DNA of 64,000 nucleotides from Hoeflea sp. 108 (GCF_000372965.1 NZ_KB890024.1:994839-1058838), one strand, 5' to 3'. Shown: positions 37,752-46,600, counted from the first letter of the stretch. Numbers and translations are program-made. The notes: generated from the sequence alone by a model not told the origin.

Positions 37752-38891
37752 ATGAAATCGCTCGGCAATATCCGCAGGGAATTTGCTCCCTGGAACAAGC
37801 CCGACGCCAAGCCTTACATTCAGTTCAAGAACGTCACCAAGCGCTTCGGTGACTTCACCGCCGTCAACAACCTGTCGCTGTCCATCTTCGAGCGCGAGTT
37901 CTTCGCGCTGCTCGGCGCGTCGGGCTGCGGCAAGTCGACCCTTCTGCGCATGCTCGCCGGCTTCGAGGAGCCGACGGAGGGCCAGATCCTGCTCGACGGG
38001 CAGGACTTGCGTGGCATCCCGCCCTACAAGCGGCCGGTCAACATGATGTTCCAGTCCTACGCGCTGTTCCCGCACATGACGGTCGAGCAGAACATCGGCT
38101 TCGGCCTCAAGCAGGACGGCATGCCGAAGGCCGATATCGAAAAGCGCGTCGCCGACATGCTGAAGCTGGTCAAGCTTGGCCAGTTCGCCAAGCGCAAGCC
38201 GCATCAGCTTTCCGGCGGCCAGCGCCAGCGTGTCGCCCTTGCCCGCGCCGTCGCGAAGCGTCCCAAGGTGCTGCTGCTCGACGAGCCGCTCGGCGCGCTC
38301 GACAAGAAGCTGCGCGAGGAAACCCAGTTTGAACTGATGGACCTGCAGCAGACGCTGGGCCTGACCTTCGTCATCGTCACCCACGATCAGGAAGAGGCCA
38401 TGACCATGGCCGACCGCATCGCCATCCTCGACAAGGGTGAGGTGATGCAGGTGGCGACCCCGGCCGAGGTCTACGAAGCCCCCGGCTCGCGCTTCGTTGC
38501 TGATTTCGTCGGCAACATCAACATGTTCGAAGGCAAGATCGCCAGCCGCAACGGCAGCGGCACGGCAATCGCCGGCAACAGCGGATTGACCATTCACACA
38601 TCGAATGCCGGCGAAGTGCCTGAAGGCACCGAAGTCGCCTTCGCCATCCGCCCGGAGAAGATCAAGGTCTCGTCCAGGAAGCCCGAAAGCGGCGACAACG
38701 TGCTGGAGGGCGAAGTCTACGATATCGCCTATCTCGGCGACATGACCATCTTCCACGTCAAGCTCGGCGACGGGCTGGTGGTCAAGGCGAGCTCGCTCAA
38801 CGCCACCCGCGCCACCGAGGACCCGCTGAGCTGGGATGACAAGGCCTGGATCTCGTTCCGGCAGGATGCCGGCGTCGTGCTGACGCGATAG
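37752..38891 (+). CDS. potG: Polyamine ABC transporter ATP-binding protein
   Basis: A 379-residue ATPase with Walker A GASGCGKST, Q-loop FQSYALFPHMT, signature LSGGQRQRVALARA, Walker B LLLDEPLGALD and switch His in VTHDQEEA. The C-terminal 120 residues are a TOBE/OB regulatory domain typical of PotG/PotA. The charged N-terminal extension also fits PotG. It is followed by the permease genes with 8 bases between. Confidence 0.93.
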   Translation: MKSLGNIRREFAPWNKPDAKPYIQFKNVTKRFGDFTAVNNLSLSIFEREFFALLGASGCGKSTLLRMLAGFEEPTEGQILLDGQDLRGIPPYKRPVNMMFQSYALFPHMTVEQNIGFGLKQDGMPKADIEKRVADMLKLVKLGQFAKRKPHQLSGGQRQRVALARAVAKRPKVLLLDEPLGALDKKLREETQFELMDLQQTLGLTFVIVTHDQEEAMTMADRIAILDKGEVMQVATPAEVYEAPGSRFVADFVGNINMFEGKIASRNGSGTAIAGNSGLTIHTSNAGEVPEGTEVAFAIRPEKIKVSSRKPESGDNVLEGEVYDIAYLGDMTIFHVKLGDGLVVKASSLNATRATEDPLSWDDKAWISFRQDAGVVLTR

Positions 38892-38899
38892 GTGGGGCG

Positions 38900-39811
38900 A
38901 TGAAAAACGTCGTCTCGGCCATCACCAACCGCCTGGTCATCCTCGTTCCCTACGTCTGGCTGCTGTTTTTCTTCCTCATTCCGTTCTTCATCGTCTTCAA
39001 GATTTCGCTGTCGACCACGGCGATCGCCATGCCGCCCTACACGCCGGTCCTCGGCCTGGGAGACGGCATTTCAGGGCTGATGGATCAGTTCCGGGAGTTC
39101 AGCTTCGACAACTATGTCTGGCTTACCGAGGACCCGCTCTACTACACCGCCTACATTTCCAGCGTGATCATCGCCGGCGTCTCGACGCTGCTGGCCCTGC
39201 TGGTCGGCTATCCCATCGCCTACGGCATGGCGCGCGCGCCGGAATCAATTCGCCCGACGCTGTTGATGCTGGTCATCCTGCCGTTCTGGACGAGCTTCCT
39301 GATCCGCGTCTACGCCTGGATCGGTATCCTCAAGCCCGAGGGGCTGCTCAATCAGTTCCTGCAGTCAATCGGCGTCATCGACGAACCGCTGATCATCCTC
39401 AACACCCACACCGCCATCTTCATCGGCATCGTTTATTCCTACCTGCCGTTCATGATCCTGCCGCTCTATTCGGCGCTGGAGAAGATGGACTATTCGCTGA
39501 TCGAGGCCGCCCAGGACCTCGGCTGCCCGCCAATGACCGCTTTCTGGAAGATCACCTTCCCGTTGTCGCTTCCCGGCGTCATCGCCGGCTGCCTTCTGGT
39601 CTTCATTCCCGCCGTCGGCGAGTTCGTCATCCCCGATTTGCTCGGCGGTTCGCAGACGCTGATGATCGGCCGGACCCTGTGGAACGAATTCTTCTCCAAC
39701 CGTGACTGGCCGGTTTCCTCGGCCGTGGCCGTCATCCTGCTCTTGCTGCTGGTCGTGCCGATCATGTTCTTCCAACAGGCGCAGGCGCGCGCCCAGGAAC
39801 AGGGGCGCTGA
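38900..39811 (+). CDS. potH: Polyamine ABC transporter permease
   Basis: A 303-residue inner-membrane subunit with six membrane helices and the EAA coupling loop EAAQDLGCPPMTAFWKITFPL in region 200-220. It pairs with PotI to form the pathway and contacts PotG through that loop. One base separates its stop from the potI start. Confidence 0.92.
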   Translation: MKNVVSAITNRLVILVPYVWLLFFFLIPFFIVFKISLSTTAIAMPPYTPVLGLGDGISGLMDQFREFSFDNYVWLTEDPLYYTAYISSVIIAGVSTLLALLVGYPIAYGMARAPESIRPTLLMLVILPFWTSFLIRVYAWIGILKPEGLLNQFLQSIGVIDEPLIILNTHTAIFIGIVYSYLPFMILPLYSALEKMDYSLIEAAQDLGCPPMTAFWKITFPLSLPGVIAGCLLVFIPAVGEFVIPDLLGGSQTLMIGRTLWNEFFSNRDWPVSSAVAVILLLLLVVPIMFFQQAQARAQEQGR

Positions 39812-39812
39812 C

Positions 39813-40631
39813 ATGAACACCACCTGGAGCCGCTTCAACATCAGCGCCATCGTGCTCGGCTTTGCCTTCCTCTATCTGCCGATCGTGCTTTTGGTCATCT
39901 TCTCCTTCAACGAATCCAAGCTCGTCACCGTCTGGGGCGGCTTCTCGACCAAATGGTATTATTCGCTGTTCCAGAACCAGGGTCTGATGGACGCTGCCTG
40001 GGTGACGATCCGCGTCGGCCTGATCTCGGCGACCGTCGCCACCGTACTCGGCACGCTCGCGGCTCTCGCGCTGACCCGCTACACGCGCTTCCGCGGCCGT
40101 GTGCTGTTTTCCGGAATGGTATTCGCACCACTGGTCATGCCCGAGGTCATTACCGGCCTGTCGCTGCTGCTCCTGTTTGTCGCCGTTGGTCTCGATCGCG
40201 GCTTTTTCACGCTGACGCTCGCCCACATCACCTTCTCCATGTGCTTCGTCGCCGTTGTGGTGCAGTCGCGGCTGGTCACCTTCGACCGCTCGCTCGAGGA
40301 GGCCGCGATGGACCTCGGCGCGCCGCCGGTGAAGACCTTCTTCCAGATTACGCTGCCGGTCATCCTGCCGGCCATCATCTCGGGCTGGATGCTGGCCTTC
40401 ACGCTGTCCATCGACGATCTGGTGATCTCGAGCTTCACCTCGGGTCCAGGCGCGACGACGCTGCCGATGAAGATCTACAGCCAGGTGCGCCTCGGCGTTA
40501 CACCCGAGATCAACGCCGCATGCACCATCCTGATCGCCATCGTCGCCGTGGGTGTGATCGTTGCCTCGCTGGTCAACAAGCGCCGCGAGGTCCAGCGTCT
40601 GCGCGACGAGCGGGCGGCGCAACGGACGTGA
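39813..40631 (+). CDS. potI: Polyamine ABC transporter permease
   Basis: A 272-residue subunit with six membrane helices and the EAA loop EEAAMDLGAPPVKTFFQITL. ATG at 39813 directly follows potH; the open frame extends back into potH but the family starts here (MNTTWSRFNISA). It completes the potFGHI set. A role in putrescine uptake fits the PuuA/PuuB-like genes 12 kb upstream. Confidence 0.92.
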   Translation: MNTTWSRFNISAIVLGFAFLYLPIVLLVIFSFNESKLVTVWGGFSTKWYYSLFQNQGLMDAAWVTIRVGLISATVATVLGTLAALALTRYTRFRGRVLFSGMVFAPLVMPEVITGLSLLLLFVAVGLDRGFFTLTLAHITFSMCFVAVVVQSRLVTFDRSLEEAAMDLGAPPVKTFFQITLPVILPAIISGWMLAFTLSIDDLVISSFTSGPGATTLPMKIYSQVRLGVTPEINAACTILIAIVAVGVIVASLVNKRREVQRLRDERAAQRT

Positions 40632-40788
40632 GCTGGTGACGGCAGAGTAACGGCCTCAGTTGGGCGTCGCGCGCCCAGATTTCGGACGCACGGCGCGCAC
40701 CGTGACGGCCGAAATGTCAATAAGAGTCCGCTGGATCGCTAATTCTCGTCATGCTAGCGTTGGGTATTAATCTTCAGGAGTAGGGTCC

Positions 40789-41100
40789 ATGACGCGTTTT
40801 CTGGCTACGGCCGCAGTTTTGTCTTTTGTCGCATTGGCCGCGACGGCCTGTAACACCCCTGAGCAGCGCGCGGTCGGCGGCGGCGCCATTGGTGCGGCGG
40901 GCGGTGCGCTTGTCGGCCAGGCCATCGGCGGCAACACCGGCTCCACGGTTGCGGGCGCCGTGATCGGCGGTCTCGCCGGTGCGATGATCGGCGCGGGCAC
41001 CGCTCCTGGCGAATGCCGCTACCATCAGTATGACAGTCGCGGTCGCCCGATGTACGACCGCAACGGCAGGCCGGTGACCTACTTGGCGCCCTGCCGGTAA
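40789..41100 (+). CDS. Glycine-zipper lipoprotein
   Basis: A 103-residue protein with a signal peptide and lipobox-like TAC at residue 21, followed by a glycine-zipper stretch (GGGAIGAAGGALVGQAIGGN and GAVIGGLAGAMIGAG) that can form a membrane hairpin. The C-terminal 30 residues have two Cys. Similar small outer-membrane lipoproteins occur across the rhizobia. RBS AGGAG is 8 bases upstream. A strong terminator follows. Confidence 0.75.
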   Translation: MTRFLATAAVLSFVALAATACNTPEQRAVGGGAIGAAGGALVGQAIGGNTGSTVAGAVIGGLAGAMIGAGTAPGECRYHQYDSRGRPMYDRNGRPVTYLAPCR

Positions 41101-41138
41101 CGGTCCACGCCTATAGGCTGACGATTCGTCCCCAGGGG

Positions 41139-41180
41139 ACGACAAGCGGCGCGCTTCGGCCGAAGCGCGCCGCTTGTCGT
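41139..41180. terminator. Perfect 42-base palindrome between convergent genes
   Basis: Arms 41139-41159 and 41160-41180 are perfectly complementary over 21 bp. It lies between the stop of the glycine-zipper gene and the stop of the convergent 99-residue gene. As a bidirectional terminator it lacks a long T-run but its stem is very stable. Confidence 0.65.
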
Positions 41181-41215
41181 ATGAGGGGAGTGGAAAGCTC
41201 CAGCTCTCGGCGGGA

Positions 41216-41515
41216 TCAGCCGCCGTCCAGCTGTTGCAGATGAGATTCTATCGCCCTGATCGTCGCATCGGCGGCTGCACGGGAGGCAGTCGTCAGGCCC
41301 ATATGCTCCTCGGCAAGGGACACAAGAAAGTCGGTGGCCTGTTCTGCCGACCAGCCGTTTCGGAGGCCTGACGCAGCTTCGAGCAGATAGCTGTCATATT
41401 CGTCGGCGAACGGTTCATTGGCCCAGCTTGCGCCGGGCCCGAGCAAGCCGATGGGATCCCAGTTCGACCAGCCGATGGCGCGGAGCCTGGACAACTGCAA
41501 GGGCGGCTTGCTCAT
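41216..41515 (-). CDS. Conserved 99-residue protein of unknown function
   Basis: A small soluble protein with a Trp/Gly-rich N-terminal part (LRAIGWSNWDPIGLL) and an acidic helical remainder (ADEYDSYLLEAASGLRNG, EEHMGL). No signal peptide, no membrane segment, no domain recognised. The WDPIG and FADEYDSYL segments look like a conserved fold rather than a chance frame, and the downstream palindrome ends its transcript. Confidence 0.6.
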   Translation of the reverse strand: MSKPPLQLSRLRAIGWSNWDPIGLLGPGASWANEPFADEYDSYLLEAASGLRNGWSAEQATDFLVSLAEEHMGLTTASRAAADATIRAIESHLQQLDGG

Positions 41516-41533
41516 GGATCTGGCCGGCCAGTA

Positions 41534-41827
41534 TCAGCCGCAGAATGCGCGCACGATCTTACCGGTCGCCGGATCGGTCTCGATCGTCACGCGCTCCTGG
41601 CGGAAATCCATGGTGGCCGGATCGCCGGGCTTGTGCTGGCGAACGATGGTCGCGCCCGTCAACTGCATGGCCTGATCGTCGGTGATCCGATCCTTACCAG
41701 CAAGCGCTTCTGCTGCCATCTTGTCGCAGACGCCGGGCTTCGGTGCGCTGGCAGTCGATTCCTTCTGGCAGCCGGCGAGGGCAAGCATCGCCACGGCGAG
41801 GCCGGTTGCAAGGCGCAGATCGATCAT
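41534..41827 (-). CDS. I78-family peptidase inhibitor lipoprotein
   Basis: A 97-residue lipoprotein: lipobox LAGC near residue 17, then a domain with two Cys (GVCDKM and AFCG at the end) and the I78 pattern GATIVRQHKPGDPATMDFR followed by ERVTIETD and KIVRAFCG. The family includes the fungal elastase inhibitor AFLEI. It would guard the envelope against serine proteases. ATG at 41827 precedes the signal peptide. It lies 18 bases upstream of the 99-residue gene on the same strand and may be cotranscribed. Confidence 0.8.
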   Translation of the reverse strand: MIDLRLATGLAVAMLALAGCQKESTASAPKPGVCDKMAAEALAGKDRITDDQAMQLTGATIVRQHKPGDPATMDFRQERVTIETDPATGKIVRAFCG

Positions 41828-41954
41828 GGGCGGGTCCTTTCGATTCGTCGAGGACACGACTAGCCAATGCAAATGAGGCGCGACAACGACAGCCTTCGCG
41901 ACGCCTGCTGTTGCAGCCACGCTATCGAACAATGATCATCTTGGGAAAGGGGGG

Positions 41955-42031
41955 TGGTACGGTTGGGTGGGCTCGAACCACCGACCTCCGGATCCACAAT
42001 CCGGCGCTCTAACCAACTGAGCTACAACCGC
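41955..42031 (-). tRNA. tRNA-His (GTG)
   Basis: A full cloverleaf is read on the minus strand, with D-stem GCTC/GAGC, anticodon loop TTGTGGA giving anticodon GTG, and T-arm GGTGG TTCGAGC CCACC. CCA is encoded at 41957-41955. The discriminator is A73, the acceptor begins with G1 (paired with U72), and there is no G before it in the gene. This is the alphaproteobacterial type that lacks the G-1:C73 pair. Confidence 0.95.
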
Positions 42032-42160
42032 GTACCTTGCGTTGATGTCGCGTCCATACGGACAATTCCGTCCCATTTCAAGAGCTTTGCGCATATTCCA
42101 CTGCGGCGATTTATGCCGCAGCCGCGAAGTCCTTGATCTCAGGGCATTTCAGCCCTGGGG

Positions 42161-42265
42161 AAAAGAAAAAGGCCGGCGGGAGGAGGTGCCGGCCTTTTCC
42201 TTATGTGACCAGCGGGAGGAGGTGCTGGCCGCGTCGCCCGGCAGGAAGAGGGAGGAGGTTCCACC
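42161..42265 (-). ncRNA. Cuckoo/alpha-r14-like RNA with three CCUCCUCCC elements in the phasin 3' UTR
   Basis: Read on the minus strand, ACCTCCTCCC occurs three times with an exact 36-bp period (plus-strand GGGAGGAGGT at 42250, 42214 and 42178). Flanking arms differ but pair: GGAA/TTCC, CCAGC/GCTGG, and GGCCGGC/GCCGGCC. The last stem (42167-42177 with 42188-42198) is followed by TTTTTCTTTT and is an intrinsic terminator. RNAs with exposed anti-Shine-Dalgarno CCUCCUCCC loops form the cuckoo/alpha-r14 group of rhizobia and Rhodobacter. It begins 24 bases after the phasin stop, so it may be cut from that mRNA. Hairpin A is the weakest. Confidence 0.65.
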
Positions 42266-42289
42266 CGCCGGGTATTCGGTCTGGCTGCC

Positions 42290-42748
42290 TTAGGCGGCCT
42301 TGAGGTCCTTGAGCGCCTTTTCGAAGGCGGTCTTGACCGGCTTGGAAACGTCTTCGGCCGCCTTGGAGGCAACGGTCTGGAAGTCCTTGGCCTGCTCGAC
42401 GGTCAGCTCTACGCGCTTGCGCAGGTAAGCGGTCTGCAGTTCGACGATTTCCGACAGCGACTTGGCGCCGGCGAGCGCTTCGAGATGGGCAAAGCCGGTC
42501 TCGGCGTTGGTGCGCAGGGCCGCAATGGCCTTGAGCGACAGTTCGGCGCTCACATTGCGAGCGGTCTCGTAGCTGGTCTCGATCGACTTCTGGGCCTCCT
42601 CGGCGCCGGTCTTGAGCTTGGCATAAGCTTCCTTAGACTGCTCGACACCCTTCTCGGCGAAGGCGCGGAACTGGTCGGTGGCTTTGGAAACGTCGAAGCT
42701 CGGCATTTCAACGGTATCTGCGAACTCTGCGGTCTTGGTCTTGGACAT
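42290..42748 (-). CDS. Phasin family protein
   Basis: A 152-residue, almost fully helical protein without membrane segments, with the phasin pattern AEKGVEQSKEAYAKLK near residues 30-45 and ELQTAYLRKRVELTVEQAKDF in the C-terminal half (given here in regions). Phasins coat polyhydroxybutyrate granules or regulate their size. It has its own strong promoter and is followed by the structured RNA described separately. The acetoacetyl-CoA synthetase 7 kb away acts in the same carbon-store metabolism. Confidence 0.9.
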   Translation of the reverse strand: MSKTKTAEFADTVEMPSFDVSKATDQFRAFAEKGVEQSKEAYAKLKTGAEEAQKSIETSYETARNVSAELSLKAIAALRTNAETGFAHLEALAGAKSLSEIVELQTAYLRKRVELTVEQAKDFQTVASKAAEDVSKPVKTAFEKALKDLKAA

Positions 42749-42804
42749 TGTCTCACCCTATGGGCTGGGCGGACCTGCTGCCCGCCTCGTTTATTCGCCT
42801 CCTC

Positions 42805-42833
42805 CATATAGTACGGCTTATTGTGCATTGCAA
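42805..42833 (-). promoter_or_regulatory. Predicted promoter of the phasin gene
   Basis: On the minus strand -35 TTGCAA (42833-42828), a 17-bp spacer and -10 TATATG (42810-42805). The start codon lies about 55 bases downstream. Near-consensus spacing and elements suggest strong constitutive transcription. Confidence 0.55.
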
Positions 42834-42941
42834 TATCCATGTTGCAGTGCAGCAAATTCAGGGTGCCGGGGTTAACCACGTGGCGAGAATAATGCCGCTA
42901 GGCTGCACCTGTTTGCTAGACCTTGGCGATGACGGCTTTTA

Positions 42942-42956
42942 TTAACAAAGCGTTAA
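42942..42956 (+). promoter_or_regulatory. CtrA-type box before the PdhS/CbrA-like kinase gene
   Basis: TTAACAAAGCGTTAA is an exact TTAA-N7-TTAA site, 32 bases before the start codon. A further half-site TTAACC lies near 42873. The master regulator CtrA binds this consensus in alphaproteobacteria, so the kinase gene is probably under cell-cycle control. Confidence 0.65.
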
Positions 42957-42988
42957 TTGCGAGAATGCGTGCCTTGCGGGTTATGTGA

Positions 42989-45900
42989 ATGCCGTCAGCA
43001 GCCTATTCCTTCATCGACGTCGCGGTGGTCGACGGTGTCAGGCAGCGTTTCGCTGCGGGCGACGCCATTGCCGTGCTGTCGACAGACCTGGAAGAGGTGC
43101 TTTGGGCAAATGGCCCGGGCGCTGCCGTGCTCGGCTATGACGACGTCGATGCCGTGACCGGGGCGCCGTCGCGGCTCGGCCTGCCGGCCCGTCGCCAGAT
43201 CGCAGCGACGTCGGGCTTTCCTGAAATCGGTCGTGACCGCGCCATCATGGTGCGTGTCGCCGCCGGCATGACCAGCAACGCCGTTGCGTTCATGGCGAGT
43301 TCGATTCGGCTGCCCGACGGCGAGCGGGCGATCATGCTTGCCGTGCCGGCGAGCCCGGCCGCCTCGCGCGACCGGCGCGCGACCGCGGCAAATGCCATCG
43401 GCGGCTTTGCCGAGCCGGGGCATTTCCTGGCCTTCGTCGATGCCCGCGGCGAGATAGAGGCGGCGACGCCGGGCCTCGGCAATCTGGGCATTGCGACATC
43501 GACATTGGCCGCAATGGTCGCGGCGGTGCGCCACGAGCGCGACCGCATGATCAAGCGGGCCATCCCGGCTGCCGGCGGCTATCTGCCCGCCGGCCTCGCG
43601 CGCCTCACCGACGACAGGCATCTGCTGGTCGTGGTGGACGAGCGCATCGAGCTGGAGGAGATTGCACCCGCCGAGCAAGCCGCAGTCGAGCCGGTCACCG
43701 CCGAGCCGGCCAAAGTCGAAGAGGTATCGGTCGAGCCTGTCGCTGCGCCGAGGCGACCGGTCGAAGACGCGTCAGTGGCAGCAGATAAGCGCCAGGACCA
43801 GGCCACACACGACCATTGGTATTTCAGTCCCGAGGAGCGTGAGAGCCGCGCGGGCGTCGCCATCGGCGAATTGACCACTTCGGCCCGGACGCCTGAGGTC
43901 ATCGAGCCGGGCTCGATTGCCGAGCTGGTCGATCATGCGATCGAGACTTTTGAAGAGAACATCGTTGAGACGGCTGTAGACCCCCTGCCGGAGCCCGAGG
44001 CGCCTGCGGTGGCCCAACCTGCCGCAGCTCCGCGTGCCGAACCGCAGATCGAGCGGTCCGCAGCACCGGTACGCTTTGTCTGGCGTACCGATGCCGAAGG
44101 CCGCTTCAGCGCCATCTCGCCCGAATTCGCCGCCGTCGTTGGCGAGCATGCCGCCGACATCGTCGGCCGCCGTTTCCAGGACGTCTCGACCACCTTCGAG
44201 CTCGACCCCTCGGGCGAGATCGCTGGTCTGCTGCAGCGTCGTGACACCTGGTCGGGCCGCTCGGTGCTGTGGCCCGTGGCCGGCACCGACCGGCGTATCC
44301 CGGTCGATCTCGCGGCACTGCCTGTCTACGGCCGCGACCGCAATTTCGAAGGGTTCCGCGGTTTTGGCGTTGCCCGTCCGGGCGAGGCCGTGGTCGACCA
44401 CGAGCGCATCGGCCTGGCGCTGGTTCCCAATGGCAAGCACTCGGACGATCAGTCGACCAAGTCTTCCGAGCCGGTCGAATCGCCGGCAGTCGGTGACGAG
44501 CCGATAGCGAGCGAGCAGCTCGCTGCCGCCTCGAAGCCGGCCGAAAGCGGGCCGGTCCTGCCCGATACGTTTGGCGAGGCCGAAGCACCCGCTGCGGAGA
44601 AGGCCGCGACGGCTGGCGCCGCCGATCCTTTCTCCGGCGAGGTGCCGGCGCTCGAGGTAGAACCGAACGGCGATCGCCGCCTCTCCGACAAGGTGATCCG
44701 CCTGGCCGAGCATCGGCCGGGTGCCGCAGAACCCACCAATGGCAAGGGGCTTTCTTCGGTCGAGCGCAGCGCCTTCCGCGAAATCGGCGAGAAGCTGAAG
44801 AAAGCGAGTGAGATCGTCGCCGCAAGGCAGGCGGCCGCCGAGGCTGACAAGCCTGTAATGCAGAAGAATGGCGAGGCCGCTTCGGCCGAGATCGCGGCCT
44901 ATTCGGAGGCCGCCGCCGCCGAAGAGGCCGAGCATGCGGCTGCCGTGCTGTCTTCAGAGCAGCCAGGGCAGGAGCGTTCCGCCACGAGTGAAGGCGCCCA
45001 AGTGGTGGATCTGTCCGCCCGCCGGCCGAGCGAAGCGGAGCCTCTCGAAGATGTGGCGGAGGTGCAGCGCTCGGAGCCGGAAAGGCCGCCGCTGCGTGCC
45101 GAAGACGTTATTCCGTCCCTCGCCGGCGGCCGTGACGCACCGGTCGATGCGCCGATCCTCGAGCAGCTGCCGGTTCCGGTGCTGATCCATGCCGGTGACG
45201 TGCTCCATTATGCCAATGCTGAGTTCCTGCAGCTGACCGGTTACACCTCCGTGGAGGAACTGGCGGAAGCGGGCGGGCTCGATGCGCTGTTTGCCGAAAG
45301 CTATGGCGACCAGGCAGGCGCCGACCACGACATGAGACTTCGCACCCGCGACGGCGACGCGTTCCCGATCGAGGCGGTGTTGCGCTCGGTGCCGTGGCAT
45401 GACGGCAAGGCGCTTATGCTCGTTGTCAGGCGCATCGGCGACGAGAGTGCCGATGCCGATACTGCGGAGCAGGTGGCCGAACTCGAAGACCGGCTCGCCG
45501 AAATGCGCACGATCATCGACACTGCCACCGACGGTGTCGTTCTCATCGATCGCGACGGCGCCATCCGCTCGATCAGCCGGCCGGCAGAGGCGCTCTTCGG
45601 TTTCGACAGCGATGAGGTCACCGGCAAGCAGTTTCATTCGCTGTTTGCCATCGAGAGCCAGCGCGCCGCGCGCGATTATCTCGCCGGGCTATCCGAGCAT
45701 GGCGTGGCAAGCGTGCTCAATGACGGCCGCGAGGTCATCGGCCGCGAGTCGCAGGGCCGCTTCATTCCGCTGTTCATGACCATAGGTCGCCTGCCCAACG
45801 ACAGCGGTTTCTGCGCTGTCGTCCGCGACATCACTCAGTGGAAGCGTGCCGAGGAGGAGTTGACCCAGGCGCGCGCCCTGGCCGAACGCTCGTCGTCGCA

Positions 45901-46600
45901 GAAGACCGATTTCCTGGCGCGCATCAGCCACGAGATCCGCACCCCGCTCAACGCCATCATCGGCTTTTCCGAACTGATGGTCGACGAGAAGTTCGGGCCT
46001 GTCGCCAACGACCGCTATCGCGACTATCTCCGCGACATCAACCGCTCGGGCAACCATGTGCTCGACCTGGTCAACGACCTGCTCGACATCTCCAAGATCG
46101 AAGCGGGCCAGCAGGAGATGGATTACGAGGCGGTGTCGCTCAACGACGCACTGGCCGAAACCGTCGCCATGATGCAGCCGCAGGCCAACCGCGAACGCGT
46201 CATCATCCGCTCGAGCTTTGCCTCGCGTCTGCCCGAAATCGTCGCCGACCGCCGCAGCATCCGCCAGATCGCGCTCAACATCCTGTCCAATGCGGTGCGC
46301 TATACCCAGGCCGGCGGCCAGGTCATCGTCTCCACCGCCTACGAGACGTCGGGCGACATCGTCATGCGGGTGCGCGACACCGGCATCGGCATGTCACAGG
46401 CCGAGATCGAGCAGGCGCTGAAACCGTTCAAGCAGATCAACTCGCTGAAGCGTGGACGCGGTGACGGCACCGGCTTGGGCCTACCCCTGACCAAGGCGAT
46501 GGTCGAGGCCAATCGCGCCCGATTCTCCATTGCCTCGACGCCGGGCGAGGGCACCCTGGTGGAGGTGACTTTCCCCTCGACGCGAGTGCTCGCCGAGTAG
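42989..46600 (+). CDS. Large PAS sensor histidine kinase, PdhS/CbrA-like
   Basis: A 1203-residue cytoplasmic kinase without clear membrane segments. After an N-terminal region of about 200 residues and a first PAS domain near 340-470, a long Ala/Glu/Pro-rich stretch (about 480-700) leads to PAS domains near 715-830 and 840-950. The HisKA domain has His981 in ISHEIRTPLNAIIGFSEL and the ATPase has NILSNAVRYT, RDTGIGM and GTGLGLPL. This core is of the PleC/DivJ/PdhS/CbrA type that acts on DivK and so on CtrA. Length and layout fit PdhS (Brucella) or CbrA (Sinorhizobium); I cannot choose between them. Confidence 0.85.
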   Translation: MPSAAYSFIDVAVVDGVRQRFAAGDAIAVLSTDLEEVLWANGPGAAVLGYDDVDAVTGAPSRLGLPARRQIAATSGFPEIGRDRAIMVRVAAGMTSNAVAFMASSIRLPDGERAIMLAVPASPAASRDRRATAANAIGGFAEPGHFLAFVDARGEIEAATPGLGNLGIATSTLAAMVAAVRHERDRMIKRAIPAAGGYLPAGLARLTDDRHLLVVVDERIELEEIAPAEQAAVEPVTAEPAKVEEVSVEPVAAPRRPVEDASVAADKRQDQATHDHWYFSPEERESRAGVAIGELTTSARTPEVIEPGSIAELVDHAIETFEENIVETAVDPLPEPEAPAVAQPAAAPRAEPQIERSAAPVRFVWRTDAEGRFSAISPEFAAVVGEHAADIVGRRFQDVSTTFELDPSGEIAGLLQRRDTWSGRSVLWPVAGTDRRIPVDLAALPVYGRDRNFEGFRGFGVARPGEAVVDHERIGLALVPNGKHSDDQSTKSSEPVESPAVGDEPIASEQLAAASKPAESGPVLPDTFGEAEAPAAEKAATAGAADPFSGEVPALEVEPNGDRRLSDKVIRLAEHRPGAAEPTNGKGLSSVERSAFREIGEKLKKASEIVAARQAAAEADKPVMQKNGEAASAEIAAYSEAAAAEEAEHAAAVLSSEQPGQERSATSEGAQVVDLSARRPSEAEPLEDVAEVQRSEPERPPLRAEDVIPSLAGGRDAPVDAPILEQLPVPVLIHAGDVLHYANAEFLQLTGYTSVEELAEAGGLDALFAESYGDQAGADHDMRLRTRDGDAFPIEAVLRSVPWHDGKALMLVVRRIGDESADADTAEQVAELEDRLAEMRTIIDTATDGVVLIDRDGAIRSISRPAEALFGFDSDEVTGKQFHSLFAIESQRAARDYLAGLSEHGVASVLNDGREVIGRESQGRFIPLFMTIGRLPNDSGFCAVVRDITQWKRAEEELTQARALAERSSSQKTDFLARISHEIRTPLNAIIGFSELMVDEKFGPVANDRYRDYLRDINRSGNHVLDLVNDLLDISKIEAGQQEMDYEAVSLNDALAETVAMMQPQANRERVIIRSSFASRLPEIVADRRSIRQIALNILSNAVRYTQAGGQVIVSTAYETSGDIVMRVRDTGIGMSQAEIEQALKPFKQINSLKRGRGDGTGLGLPLTKAMVEANRARFSIASTPGEGTLVEVTFPSTRVLAE

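Noticed and set aside
42170..42265. Possible CRISPR-like array (three repeats with 36-bp period)
   Set aside because: The repeated unit is only about 10-14 bp, the arms between copies covary as RNA stems, and no cas gene is present.
42139..42372. Small minus-strand frame with PAPPPAG repeats
   Set aside because: The repetition comes from the 36-bp-spaced RNA hairpin elements; the frame overlaps the end of the phasin gene and has no RBS.
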